From Rhynchopus sp. YZ270_cl-10 (taxonomy: Eukaryota > Euglenozoa > Diplonemea > Diplonemida > Diplonemidae): a stretch of DNA of 64,000 nt. Numbering within the stretch: the first letter of the stretch is position 1; each line of letters opens with the position of its first letter. Below the pieces are notes generated by a model. The model made no database searches. It worked only from the letters and a program-made list of their open reading frames with translations, and was not told the DNA's origin. A program made the translations under genes and the position numbers. Below, one piece after another: positions 1 to 10,494 of this stretch. Location: NCBI GenBank assembly GCA_964035575.1, contig OZ037902.1, positions 62,001 through 126,000 on the forward strand, given 5' to 3'.

Positions 1-602
1 AGGAGGGGAGGAGGGGAGAGGCGGTTATAAAAATAGTGCTCCAGAGAGGGCTGTGTTTGAAAATGTTGTTTTTTTTTTGTGTAATATCTGTTTTGGAGGT
101 GTATGTGTGTTGTGGGGTGGTATGTATCCAAGGGGTTGCGGGGTTAAGTGAAGACTTAGCGAAGAGGGGAAGTCAGCTGGATGACGACCTGAAGAAGTTG
201 GTGTTGAAGTCGCAGCAGAGTGGGTAGGAGTGCTGGGTTCAACAGTATAAAAAAAAATTATCACAACAGAAAACCTTTCTTTCGTTTACTGCAGCTCTTC
301 TTTTGTTACTCTGGGCAAGACAACATATGAAGCAAACATAAAACTCATAACAAAAAAAGAGGAAAAAAGACCTGAAACCCACATCATTTTATCCCCACAA
401 CCTTCCTTCACCCACCGTAGCATCCTGTTTTACCCTCTTTCACTGCCCCCTGTAGAAATTGTACTTCGACCTCCGCAAACCGCTGAATTAAATATTGCAT
501 TCGTGTGAACTAAGATTCATATTTCACTCTCAGTCATGAGGGTGGTGCCTCTGGGGTGGACTTTCGCACCGCATTAGAAACTTACCGCAAACCCCTGTCT
601 CA
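1..602. other. Non-coding flank of the RHS-like array
   Basis: No gene is supported. From about 241 the sequence resembles the stretch upstream of copy B (near 20,090), including a 'gctgggttcaaca' motif, and from about 292 it is nearly identical to 20,521 onward. The window therefore opens inside a repeated RHS-gene unit. A 63-codon ORF at 36-227 starts with a hydrophobic stretch but has no other support. Confidence 0.5.
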
Positions 603-809
603 TTACCCTGCACACCCATTCGTAAGTTGGAAACCGCTTCCCCCGACGGGACAAGGTCCGTTAGTCACACCATCCATCAGGAAGAACATGAGGCGGTCCA
701 GAATCTCTTTGTGTATTTGCTTCTGTACATCCTGAATTTGAAATTTACGGCAATCTCCGACATCATGTTGCTGACTTGCTGATTTTTGCTGTGTGAACTT
801 TACCTGCAT
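603..809 (-). pseudogene. Short RHS-like exon fragment downstream of copy A
   Basis: The minus-strand frame encodes about 68 residues containing the peptide HKEILDRLMFFLMDG. This resembles the segment following Walker A in the neighbouring RHS-like proteins (EKALLDRIMFHLLRKG). The same fragment recurs at 20,829-21,035 and, shorter, at 4,162-4,242. It has no ATG in frame and is treated as a remnant of a divergent RHS-like gene. It could instead be a retained exon of an unrecognised transcript. Confidence 0.45.
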
Positions 810-1299
810 ACCCCTCCTTTGTTTCTTTCATTGGAAATTAGAATAGACCCTTCTTTGTGCACAGCACTGCAGTGCTCGTTATCTGTGAAACTGTGTCGGT
901 TTTATTGAGGGAATACTCACCTAGCCCCAACTTGTTCATTATCTCCTCACCCTGTCCCTTTCCACCCTTTTTCCACCTCTTCCCTTTCCATACCGTAACA
1001 TACGCGAATTCAGATATTCTGTCTAAATTTGTTGTTCTTTTGTTGCTTTCCTGACTTCATTACTTGTCTTTCTCCTCCCGCCTTCTTACGTGGCACTTTG
1101 TGTTGTTGTCCCGCCCACCATCCCCGTAGGCCAGGTGCTTCATCCGAACGCGCCCCCTCTACCCCTTCATAAGTTAACAAAAGAGAACCTCTCCCACCAT
1201 TTGTTGTTATTGTTCATCCCTTTCCTTCCATCATATCCATCCTCCCAACACTTTACACACCACAACAGGCTGGAGAGAATACTCTCCACCTTTACCATT

Positions 1300-4146
1300 T
1301 CATTCTTCGGTAATCTCGTCCTCGTCCGCTTTTAAGGGGAGAGCGAAGCTTGCGGAAAAAGGACCGAAGTGAGACTGAAAGTTGTGTGCATCCACAATAC
1401 CGACACGCACACCGTCTTGCACAGCCTTTGTCAGCACTTCTTCGAATTTTTCCCCCACACATTTCTTCGTAACAATAAGGTAGACATCCCCACTGGCAGC
1501 TGCAACGTTGGCATTCTTCCCGACATCCTTCTGCCGAAGACTGACTACCCCGACATCATGTTTGCCGTGCTTGGCCTGCGTGACCACATGAATTGTCTTG
1601 TCACCGTCCTGTTTCACCATGGTGAGGGGGAAGAAGAGGTTACCTGCGGAGGCTTGGCAAGCATTCATCACACAGTGGCCTGGCAGAGAGATGGGCTTGT
1701 CAGTATGCTTGTTGATGAGGGCCTTCCTCCTTTGTCCGGTGGTCAGAGAGGGTCGCTGCATATTTCTTGGAGCTTGTGTGCACCCGGTGTTTTGCTCTCA
1801 CAAACGTCAAGGGAACAGGCTTCACTTTTGCTGTGCTTTTGGGCTCCGTACACCACCTAACGCCATGGAGTAACTCCTCGAGAGGTACTTCCCCTGAGAA
1901 CAGTTGCGAGCGAACGCACTGCACATAGCCTATGAACCGTGCGAACCCTCGTGCACCTGCGTCGTTGTAGAAGGGCTCCCAATACTCAAGAATCGGAAAC
2001 TCTGTCCTCGTCCTCCACAGGGCATACATCAGGACAGGGGAAATGTGAAGTGTTTTATCAGTGAGTGTCAGCAGCCCTGGGCTCAGCACATCGTCAACAA
2101 CCCTGTCACCTACTGGTGATGTCGGGGTGCACGTTGCAGAAAGGGAGTAGCGCAAAAGGTCATTCAACTCAGTCGGGGACAGCTTCACAGCTGCCTCATA
2201 ACGTGTCAACAGCTCCTCAGCACAGGCATCCATAATTTCTGGCACTCTCTCTGTATTACGTATGTTGAGAAGAAACTCCATCGTGCGAGGATGTTCTCCA
2301 AACAGAGCCACAAAGTGCTCCTTATGCTCGAGCACGGTCGGGTTCTGGATTTCATCCGGCAGACTGGTCAGCGCTGGTGGTCGTATCAAAGCCTTGAGCA
2401 AGACGTCTGATTTGCTGATGACAGCCTCGAGCGGGAGAGTCACTGTGGAGGACACAGCACACATCACACACGGGACGGTCATCATTGCCATATGAAGTAC
2501 GCGGAACACCTCTCGAAGCGCACTATCAAAATACCACTGTTGTCTCTGCGCGCTGTAAATACGTTCGTCTGTGTACGTACCGGATTTCTGATCCATATGG
2601 TGAGCGCCATCAACACTCACAAGCACGAACACGTTGTCTTTCTCCAGTGCAGCTTTCATATGCGTCTGTATGGCCGTCACTAGCTCAGCAAGGTCAAAGC
2701 CCCATATCTGCTTCTTAGAGATGAATGCGCTGAGACTCTCCTGCCCCTTGCGGAGCAAATGGAACATGATCCTATCCAACAGTGCTTTGTGAACAACTCT
2801 GGCTGTAGAACGTTCGTGCTCTTGTACAGACGTGGCATTTTCGAAGTTGACTCGAAGCTCGATTAGGAGATTCTCGGCACCTAGCACAGGTGCGATAATG
2901 CCGTGCAGCTCCGTCAGCACCCTTGACTTGCCGCCGCCCATGCCTGAAGAAACGAAAAGGATACTCCTGTGCTGCTTGTCTGTACTGTTCAACAACTCAT
3001 TATCCTCGACCACGTTGGCTTGACCCGTGGTGGGTCGTCCCTTCTTGCACATCTCGGCTTCCTCCTTGATGATGTCACGCCCACTCCATGACTCGGCCTG
3101 GAAGTCTCTAAATGCGAGTGCGCAAAATGGACCGGGTTTCAACAGCTTGTCCTTCAGCGCACCAAAGTCTATGTCCTCGATGTTGACCTGTGAGAGGAAA
3201 TGTTTCGTTCAATGATAACTAAAGCACCACAGAGATTCGACCGAGTAGAACCGGAAAAGTAAAAATTCAACTAACCTCGCGTCTCGTTTTCCATGGCATA
3301 GAAACACACACACACACACACACACACACATGTTGCGAATGGGTGATGCTAGAAGGATAAACCCTACTTTCTATGTTCGCGAACTGATCTTCATAACTCG
3401 AGATGTAAAGAAAAGTGTGGGAGTAGGAAGCATACCAGCTTAGGTCCTGTCTCTCGGGCTTCCATCGCCAGCACCAGCTCATACTCCTTCGCTGTGAGCT
3501 GTGCTAGCACTTCCTGCAAGTGTCAAACAAAAATGTAGAGAACTAGAAAAAGCAAAATTAGGCTAGTTGACGTCACGGACATTCGGGTTTGGGTGGGTAT
3601 GGGAGGATTTGGGAGCGTTCGAGGGCGGTACGGGATGGTACGGAACAGGATTTCCCAGAAAATTCCTAAACCGACCCGTGGCGTCAACTAGCCTAAAAAT
3701 AACAACAAATGGTCGCATCACACTGTGCATCTCCAGTGCCGACAATTGCAACCCCAACACAGGCATGTTGTGAACGGGTCATGCTAGAAAGATAAAATTA
3801 AAAGTGGGTGTGCAAAGCAAGGTTCACATACCTTGCACTCCTCCTTGAGCTTTACGATCACTGCTTCAACTTCATCCTTTGTTGGTGGAGCCTTCCAGAA
3901 GAGATGGCGATACGGAGCGTCCAACGATGACAACCGTCCGTCGTTCCGGTCCCAAGCAGTGCTGTCCCACAGCAAGTCACCAAGAAAACGGATCTGCCCC
4001 CTCAGCGTCTTCACCTGCTCCGACAGATCGTTAATGCAACGTTGGGCATCTGTAAGAGTACCTTGAGGTGAGGCGTCGCTAGCAGAACCAGACATAGTTG
4101 ATGCAGCGAGGTTGACCTTGTCCACCTTTGACTCCAGGTTAGTCAC
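1300..4146 (-). pseudogene. RHS/Crinkler-like P-loop NTPase, copy A (broken)
   Basis: This is a paralogue of the gene at 21,524-24,295 and nearly identical to it. It keeps the three-exon layout: remains of exon 1 (3,832-4,146), exon 2 (3,436-3,513) and a long exon 3 starting at 3,187. The P-loop GMGGGKSR and the VSVDGAH Walker-B-like strand are present. The frame does not run through the whole length (about one break), and the 5' part of exon 1 found in copies B and C is replaced by unrelated repeat sequence, so no start codon is preserved. I read it as a decayed family member. The family resembles trypanosome retrotransposon-hot-spot (RHS) and Crinkler-type proteins in having a P-loop domain and a variable C-terminal domain; that assignment comes from motif resemblance, not a search. 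Confidence 0.7.
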
Positions 4147-4161
4147 TCTGTCACCAGCTGG

Positions 4162-4242
4162 GACAAGGTCCGTTAGTCACACCATCCATCAGGAAGAACA
4201 TGAGGCGGTCCAGAATCTCTTTGTGTACTTGCTTCTGTACAT
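4162..4242 (-). pseudogene. Third copy of the short RHS-like exon fragment
   Basis: About 80 bp nearly identical to part of 603-809, including the coding for HKEILDRLMFFLMDG. It sits where copy A's first exon should continue, so a rearrangement joined this fragment to copy A. Confidence 0.5.
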
Positions 4243-4491
4243 GGCACAGTCCATAAACCCCCCCCCCCTAAAAGGTAACCTTTTGAATTTTTTTCACATT
4301 AGATAACTTCCACTCGGACTTTTTGCTCGATTTTTGCTCCTTTGAACTCAGAATAACGTTTCTGAGGTCACACGAGCAAAAATCGAGCAAAAATTCCGAG
4401 TAGAAAATATATGAATTAACGTCGAGAGGTAAAAAAACTAATTGGGAATTGGGTTTTGAGTTAGTTTCTATTATTCCTAAACAGATATTAA
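4243..4491. repeat. Left flank of the 651-codon ORF, with inverted repeat 4,313-4,403
   Basis: A C-tract at 4,259-4,270 is followed by AT-rich DNA. Two arms of about 27 bp (ctcggactttttgctcg and its inverse near 4,377-4,403) face each other across about 35 bp. This is probably the left, possibly terminal, region of the element that carries the following ORF. I could not find a matching inverted repeat beyond 6,450, so the element's ends are unresolved. Confidence 0.45.
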
Positions 4492-6447
4492 ATGAATGAA
4501 ACACAAAAAATGGATGCGGCGGCATTACGCTTTGCAAAAAAGCTGATGGACGACCCATTCGAGGGGGAGAAGGATCAGGGTGACGTCCTGAAGCTCGCAA
4601 AAAAGCTTCGTTGCTACAAGGAAATTTGGAGTGCACGGGCGTGGTTGCGGGCTCTGTGGGGCGCGCCTTCGATTTGTGAGCTTCTGCACAGAAGGATTAC
4701 AACCCGTCACGGCAAAAGTGTTCAGCTGTACTTCTGCAGTCGATTGCAATTGGATGAAGACAGTGAAGAGAGTGAAGAGGATGCGCCCAGTGCCCTTGAG
4801 TCGCTGATCGCGGAGCTGAAGGAGATGTCTCCATATAAGAGCTTCACCGACCGCTCCTCAAAGTGTCCTTTGACACTGCGCATCAGGGTTTTTTTTGCAG
4901 AAGCCTTCCGCGTCTTTGGGGGTACGGACAAGGATTGCGTCGCAATTGTCGCCACTGTGAGGGGCAAAGAGGCACTGTTTTCCTATCTTGTAGGCACAGT
5001 GACGAGTGTGAATGAGTTGCCTGATACTGGGCGGGAGGGGGTATTAAGGGGGTTACGGGGGGACGGCTTCAGTTTGCCGGTATTAAAAAAAGCAGGATTT
5101 ACTGCAGGGAGAGATATATGTTCTCAACAAACCAATACAAGCAACAAAGGGGGTAGACCCACAGTTTGTACTGAGGAAAATGTGGATTTGATGCGTAATG
5201 TTTTTGACAATGACTCAACTCCCTTATCTCAGACGAGCAAGAAAATGAGTAAAAAATATGGAACCCTTGTTCAAAGTGCGGCATTACACAAAAAAAAGGC
5301 TCATTTATTTAGAGTGCATCAATTACCGATGAAACGCTCTTCTTTTTATGCAGCGTCAAAAAAGTTATTCTCAAATTACATATTTCGTAAGCGTAAAACT
5401 GATTTTTGTGAGTACTGTTTCAAAGAAGACAGTATTCGGTCTTCAATACAGCATTTGTTCGCAAGCCGTTCCCTGCAATGTCCTCAAATGAAGGCACATT
5501 CCCAAGACATTGTTGAGCATTTACATGCCAACAAAATTAACTTGAACACGGGATACGCCGAGTTTGAAGAAACAGTGAGCGTCCACGTTGAGGACTTAAA
5601 ACAGTTAGAATTTCATAAATTGCGTGCCCAGACCCAAAGAGATGCCTACCACAGGGACATACAAGACCCTTCATCAAGCTTAGTCATAGAAATTGACTTT
5701 AAGCAGAAGGGCAGTTTGCCTATGTTGCCAGTGGAGACTTCTGGTATTTTTTATTCCAGGAGAACCTATTCACATTTCGGGGTGGGTTTGTACTGGAAAG
5801 CAGGTAACGAGGTTAAGCAACACAACTACGATTTTGTAATGGATAACCTGCAGCAAAACTCGCACTCTGCGATACGCTGTCTACTTCATTTGTTTAAGGC
5901 ACGTACATCAATACCAAAGCACGATGCGTTGATCGTCTGGGCTGATGTCGGGCGCCATTTCCAGTCCAAAGAAATGCTTCATTTTCTTCTTTTTAAGCTG
6001 TCTAGTAAACCTGTTACTGTTAATTTTTTTTGTGAAAAACACGGGAAAAATGGGAGGGATTCCCATTTTGGTGTCGTGTCCAAACATTTGAGTGATGCTA
6101 GTTGTACGACAGAAATCAACACAGTGGCTGATGTAGCGTTGCATTTGAACAATATTAACAATACAACTGGCGTTGAGATGAAGTTCAAAGAATCATCAAC
6201 ATACACGGTGCACACTTTTGACTGTACCTTGTTAACAGCACCTTTTTGTTGGCGTAAACTGTCAAGAAGCGCTACTGTTTATGCTTCGAAGCTTTCCCAC
6301 CCACAAAATTTCATTGAGGTATCCTACAACATTTCTTCCGAAAAGATTACACACAAACCCAAAAGGGCACCTGAAATACAAGAGAGTTCCGACGCGTACG
6401 TCTCACTCGCGAGCAGGCAAGACAGAATGGAAAGGTTCTTTCCCTGA
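4492..6447 (+). CDS. Putative D/D/D RNase H-like transposase, family not identified
   Basis: An uninterrupted ORF of 651 residues starting at ATG 4,492 (taaATGAATG). The middle has a GRPT-led, probably DNA-binding segment (about residues 225-300) and a CEYC knuckle near 315. The last half shows three spaced acidic blocks: LVIEIDFKQKG (about 405), LIVWADVGRHFQSKEM (about 490) and KHGKNGRDSHFGVVSKHL (about 530). This layout recalls eukaryotic transposase-derived proteins with 'DFxxK', 'DNCxGQNKN' and 'GHTKxxxDxxFGxxK' blocks, which I recall from cnidarian and algal genomes. That comparison is from memory. Expected activity would be DNA cleavage and joining in the nucleus. The ORF lies between RHS copy A debris and a tandem satellite array, with no host gene near it. 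It is intact over its length, suggesting recent activity. A host gene derived from a transposase is the alternative. Confidence 0.6.
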   Translation: MNETQKMDAAALRFAKKLMDDPFEGEKDQGDVLKLAKKLRCYKEIWSARAWLRALWGAPSICELLHRRITTRHGKSVQLYFCSRLQLDEDSEESEEDAPSALESLIAELKEMSPYKSFTDRSSKCPLTLRIRVFFAEAFRVFGGTDKDCVAIVATVRGKEALFSYLVGTVTSVNELPDTGREGVLRGLRGDGFSLPVLKKAGFTAGRDICSQQTNTSNKGGRPTVCTEENVDLMRNVFDNDSTPLSQTSKKMSKKYGTLVQSAALHKKKAHLFRVHQLPMKRSSFYAASKKLFSNYIFRKRKTDFCEYCFKEDSIRSSIQHLFASRSLQCPQMKAHSQDIVEHLHANKINLNTGYAEFEETVSVHVEDLKQLEFHKLRAQTQRDAYHRDIQDPSSSLVIEIDFKQKGSLPMLPVETSGIFYSRRTYSHFGVGLYWKAGNEVKQHNYDFVMDNLQQNSHSAIRCLLHLFKARTSIPKHDALIVWADVGRHFQSKEMLHFLLFKLSSKPVTVNFFCEKHGKNGRDSHFGVVSKHLSDASCTTEINTVADVALHLNNINNTTGVEMKFKESSTYTVHTFDCTLLTAPFCWRKLSRSATVYASKLSHPQNFIEVSYNISSEKITHKPKRAPEIQESSDAYVSLASRQDRMERFFP

Positions 6448-7012
6448 ACCAGAGACTAACGCAAAACCCAGGAGGGTGTGGAGATTTCGGCTTTTTCGGG
6501 TATTTCGGTTTTTTCGGTTTACCTTTGCCATTTTTTTTTTTTTTTTTTCAAAAAAAAATTTTTTTTGACAAGGCAATTTTCAGGTCAAAAAAAATTTTTT
6601 TTTCAAAAATTTTTTTGACCTCTGAGGTGTGTCTGGGGGCAGTGCTACCAACGCGACAAGAGATTCTAGTCGCGCGACAAAGTGCCACTTGTCGCGCTGT
6701 CGCGCCCAAAAAAAAATTTTTTTTTCGACATCACAAAAATTTTCACCAAAAAAAAAAAATTTTTTTTTATATGTCTAGTAAAAACACTTTATACGTGCAA
6801 TCCCTCTATAAAACGAATAAAATAAAGTGGACTTTATTTTACAGCTCACACGAGGGTTTTCTACGGAGCTGTAAAATAAAGTTTTACTCCGTAAAATAAA
6901 GTTTTACACGCTGGAGAAGAGGGTTTCCCCTACTTTTTTCACCAGGGACCACGAAAAAACAAGTAAAAAAAAAGTATGCTGGAAAATGGAGGAGCTGTAC
7001 GAAGATTATGGG

Positions 7013-7161
7013 ACCTGTGTACCTGTGTACCTGTGTACCTGTGTACCTGTGTACCTGTGTACCTGTGTACCTGTGTACCTGTGTACCTGTGTACCTGTGT
7101 ACCTGTGTACCTGTGTACCTGTGTACCTGTGTACCTGTGTACCTGTGTACCTGTGTACCTG
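7013..7161. repeat. 8-bp minisatellite, unit TACCTGTG, about 18 copies
   Basis: A perfect run of (TACCTGTG)n inside the hAT-like element. The unit length is not a multiple of three, so all frames stay open and give spurious ORFs (a repeating CVPVYLCT peptide and its reverse). It is treated as non-coding. Confidence 0.95.
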
Positions 7162-7350
7162 GGAAAATAGGTACTCCCCACTTTATTGTTCATTGTCATG
7201 CATGAGAAACAGTGCCCTTATGTCGCCCCTGTTTTTTGTAGTAGTCCACCCACACCCCCTCCACTCTTTGGTCAACATCATTTTATTCGTTTTAAAGAAG
7301 GATTGCGTATATCGTGTTTTTACTAGACAAATAAAACAACTTATCACTGC

Positions 7351-7490
7351 AAAATAAAGTAGACTTCACTATTTTACTCGATATTTCCAGGTGCACTCGT
7401 GTATTTTTTTTTCCCTCGCTTCGCTCGGGAAAAAAATACACACTCGTGCACCTGGAAATATCGCGTAAAATAAAGTCTACTTTATTTTAC
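7351..7490. repeat. Fold-back repeat inside the hAT-like element
   Basis: Arms of about 60 bp read toward each other around a 'tcgcttcgctc' loop. They share 'gatatttccaggtgcac' and 'aaaataaagt' blocks. Related 'aaaataaagt' palindromes lie at 6,817-6,903. In single strands this would form a long hairpin. Confidence 0.8.
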
Positions 7491-8429
7491 AGTAATAAAT
7501 AGTTATTTTTTGGGTGTGGGCGATTTTGGAAAAAAAAATCAAAAAAAAAAAATCCAGAAAAAACCATCGCAGACGGTACAGTAGCGACGTAAGCAAAAGC
7601 CATCATTTTTTGACCAAAATTTTGCTAAGTACCCGGAAAAAACGCGATTTTTCCTAACAAAAAAAAAAAAAAAAGTGTCTCAAAATGGAAAAAAAAAATT
7701 TTCGATTTTTGCGACAACTCATTTTGTCGCGCTGTCGCGGGTGGTTTGTCGCGAGTCGCGCGCGACTTGTCGCGTTGGTAGCACTGCTGGGGGCACCGAA
7801 AAATGCAAAAAAACGCAAAAATCGGGTGTTTTGAGCATCTGTGGTTACACCATATACACGTCTCTGAACAAGCCTATACTATAGCCGAAAATGGCTCGGG
7901 AAGGCGATGATGTTTGACACAAGAAAAAAAATTTTTTTTTCAAAATTTTCGAATTTTCGACAGGTCCCAGGGGTCAAACCATCGGAATTTGTGAAAATTT
8001 TTCACTTTTATTTTTTGACCCAAAAAATTTTTTCTCGACATCTAAAACCGAAATAACCGAAATAGGGGGTCCTAACTTCACACTCCTATTTTCTCACACT
8101 CCTTTTCTCGTTTTCCTTTACCATTTCACCTTAGCAAAAATCCGAAAAATCCGAAAAAAAAAATTTTTTTTTCGGGAAAATTTCGACCTCTGAGGTGTGT
8201 CTGGGGGCACCGAAAAATGCAAAAAAACGCAAAAATCGGGTGTTTTGAGCATCTGTGGTTACACCATATACACGTCTCTGAACAAGCCTATACTATAGCC
8301 GAAAATGGCTCGGGAAGGCGATGATGTTTGACACAAGAAAAAAATTTTTTTTTTCAAAATTTTCGAATTTTCGACAGGTCCCAGTCAAACCATCGGAATT
8401 TGTGAAAATTTTTCACTTTTATTTTTTGA

Positions 8430-9821
8430 CATACAAGTATAACGGCCGTCACGACGGGAATAAATTTTTTTTGTCGGGGAGGTCACGGCCGTGAAGAAAA
8501 TCTGAAAAATTTAACGGCCGTGAAATTTTGCATTGATCACGGCCGTGAAATATTTCCACGCTTTTTGCTTGTTTCTTCTTTTTCGTTCGTAGACAGGGCC
8601 AACCCCCTTTCCCATCCCTCCCAAGTCATTCTTGGGGGGGTAAAAGCAACATAAAAAGTGCAAAAAAAATTCGGCCCCACTGCGATCGGGAACCTGACGA
8701 CACAAATGAGCACTTATGGTGGTCCTGCCCTGCCTGCGATGCTATACGCTCAGATTCTAGTTTCCACTTCGTCACAACTGCTGACAGGTCGCCGTGGCCT
8801 AACTGCGTGTCGAACTGTGGAGTTATCCCTACTGCCCTGAAGGACAATATTGATGCTACCTCCAGCGTCTGCACCGGTTGTCTCTGAACAACAGCCTCCG
8901 TATCAACAATCTGCCACTCACGCTGGAGAACAGCTCAGCTGCAACCTTTGTTCCGCCCCACTATGACTTCGACCGGATTCCACTCTCACAGGAAATGGAC
9001 TTATCCAAACCATCACCTGCGTGCCCTGCGCTCCTGGCTCTCCTCACTGCGCTGGTCTCCCGCCGCCCGCACCCTACTGTTAATTGTAGTTGGAGCGTGT
9101 GGCATTTCTGAGCACTTGTAACCGGTTCTTGAGCAAAGTACTCTTCTCATATTTGATGGGCTTTCCGTTGTGGAGCACACATCAATACTGTGAGACGAAC
9201 CTCATCTGTGTTGAACCATTTGCGGTGTTCTTCAGCTTCCAGTGCAAAATCTTCCGACAGAATCAGCACACCATTGAACAACTATCCTCCGTCCTTTTTG
9301 TCGGAAAATAGACCGCATCACGTTTTGCACACCTCTGGATCTTCTTCGCTACGTTGGCGAGATACGCGCAGAGGGAGGGGTCCACCCTTTTGCTCCCGTG
9401 AACTTGTACTGTTTGCCCGATGTTTTCTTTGGCACAAGAGTGATGAACGGGGTTGAGTGAGTCCACACGCATCCTTCTCGGGCAAAGAGTAATAAGAGGT
9501 TGTGAGACGCTCGGGACGCTGCGGAAGAAGATTACAGATGGCACTGTGTACTGTGTACTGTGTACTGTGTACTGTGTACTGTGTACTGTGTACTGTGTAC
9601 TGTGTACTGTGTACTGTGTACTGTGTACTGTGTACTGTGTGTTCCTTCAAAGACCTGTACAAAAATTTCACGGCCGTTGTTTTTTTTTAACGGCCGTGAA
9701 ATGTTTGTACATAAGAAAGGCGCTTTTTTTTCACGGCCGTTTTTTTTTATTTTTCACGGCAACGACGGCAGTGGGTCGAGCATTTTTTTTTCATTTCCGT
9801 GACGTCCGTTTTACTTGTATG
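8430..9821. mobile_element. TIR element with subterminal ACGGCCGTGA repeats
   Basis: The ends are CATACAAGTATAACGGCCGT and the near-complement finishing 'ACTTGTATG', at least 20 bp with a few mismatches. The insertion interrupts 'tattttttgacccaaaaaat', which is continuous in other satellite units. A short direct repeat (TTTG) is visible at the junctions, but its exact length is ambiguous. Many copies of TCACGGCCGT/ACGGCCGTGA lie just inside both ends, as expected of transposase binding sites. The middle holds only decayed coding-like sequence and a minisatellite. The superfamily is not assigned. Confidence 0.75.
9545..9640. repeat. 7-bp minisatellite, unit ACTGTGT, about 14 copies
   Basis: A perfect (ACTGTGT)n run inside the preceding element. 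Open frames through it are artefacts of the unit. Confidence 0.95.
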
Positions 9822-10494
9822 TTTTGCCCAAAAAATTTTTTCTCGACATCTAAAACCGAAATAACCGAAATAGGGGGTCCTAACTTCACACTCCTATTTT
9901 CTCACACTCCTTTTCTCGTTTTCCTTTACCATTTCACCTTAGCAAAAATCCGAAAAATCCGAAAAAAAAAAATTTTTTTTTCGGGAAAATTTCGACCTCT
10001 GAGGTGTGTCTGGGGGCACCGAAAAATGCAAAAAAACGCAAAAATCGGGTGTTTTGAGCATCTGTGGTTACACCATATACACGTCTCTGAACAAGCCTAT
10101 ACTATAGCCGAAAATGGCTCGGGAAGGCGATGATGTTTGACACAAGAAAAAAAATTTTTTTTTCAAAATTTTCGAATTTTCGACAGGTCCCAGGGGTCAA
10201 ACCATCGGAATTTGTGAAAATTTTTCACTTTTATTTTTTGACCCAAAAAATTTTTTCTCGACATCTAAAACCGAAATAACCGAAATAGGGGGTCCTAACT
10301 TCACACTCCTATTTTCTCACACTCCTTTTCTCGTTTTCCTTTACCATTTCACCTTAGCAAAAATCCGAAAAATCCGAAAAAAAAAATTTTTTTTTTCGGG
10401 AAAATTTCGACCTCTGAGGTGTGTCTGGGGGCACCGAAAAATGCAAAAAAACGCAAAAATCGGGTGTTTTGAGCATCTGTGGTTACACCATATA

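Larger units (their letters stand above)
292..4150. repeat. Segmental duplication, copy 1 (partner 20,521-24,140)
   Basis: This block and 20,521-24,140 align along nearly their whole length in the same orientation, with only scattered substitutions and small indels, including in introns and 3' flanks. The similarity of non-coding parts indicates a recent duplication. It carries RHS-like copy A; the partner carries copy C. The duplicate ends near 4,150, where copy A's first exon runs into unrelated sequence. Confidence 0.85.
6640..7786. mobile_element. hAT-like non-autonomous DNA transposon inserted in the satellite
   Basis: The ends are perfect inverted repeats of at least 20 bp: CAGTGCTACCAACGCGACAA at 6,640 and its complement ending at 7,786. 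The 7-bp flank CTGGGGG occurs on both sides (6,633-6,639 and 7,787-7,793), while uninterrupted units have it once ('gtgtctgggggcaccg'), so the empty site is known. Subterminal TGTCGCG-type repeats occur at both ends. There is no transposase ORF. The CAGTG terminus and a 7-8 bp duplication suggest hAT; hAT duplications are normally 8 bp, so the family call is tentative. It contains a minisatellite and a fold-back. Confidence 0.8.

Noticed and set aside
36-227. Small secreted protein
   Set aside because: It has a hydrophobic start but only 63 codons, lies in duplicated non-coding flank and has no conserved partner.
1369-1860. Plus-strand ORFs opposite RHS copies (also near 17,187 and 21,593)
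   Set aside because: Repeated antisense shadows of the paralogous P-loop genes.
6939-7357. ORFs with repeating CVPVYLCT or its reverse
   Set aside because: Translation of the 8-bp minisatellite on both strands.
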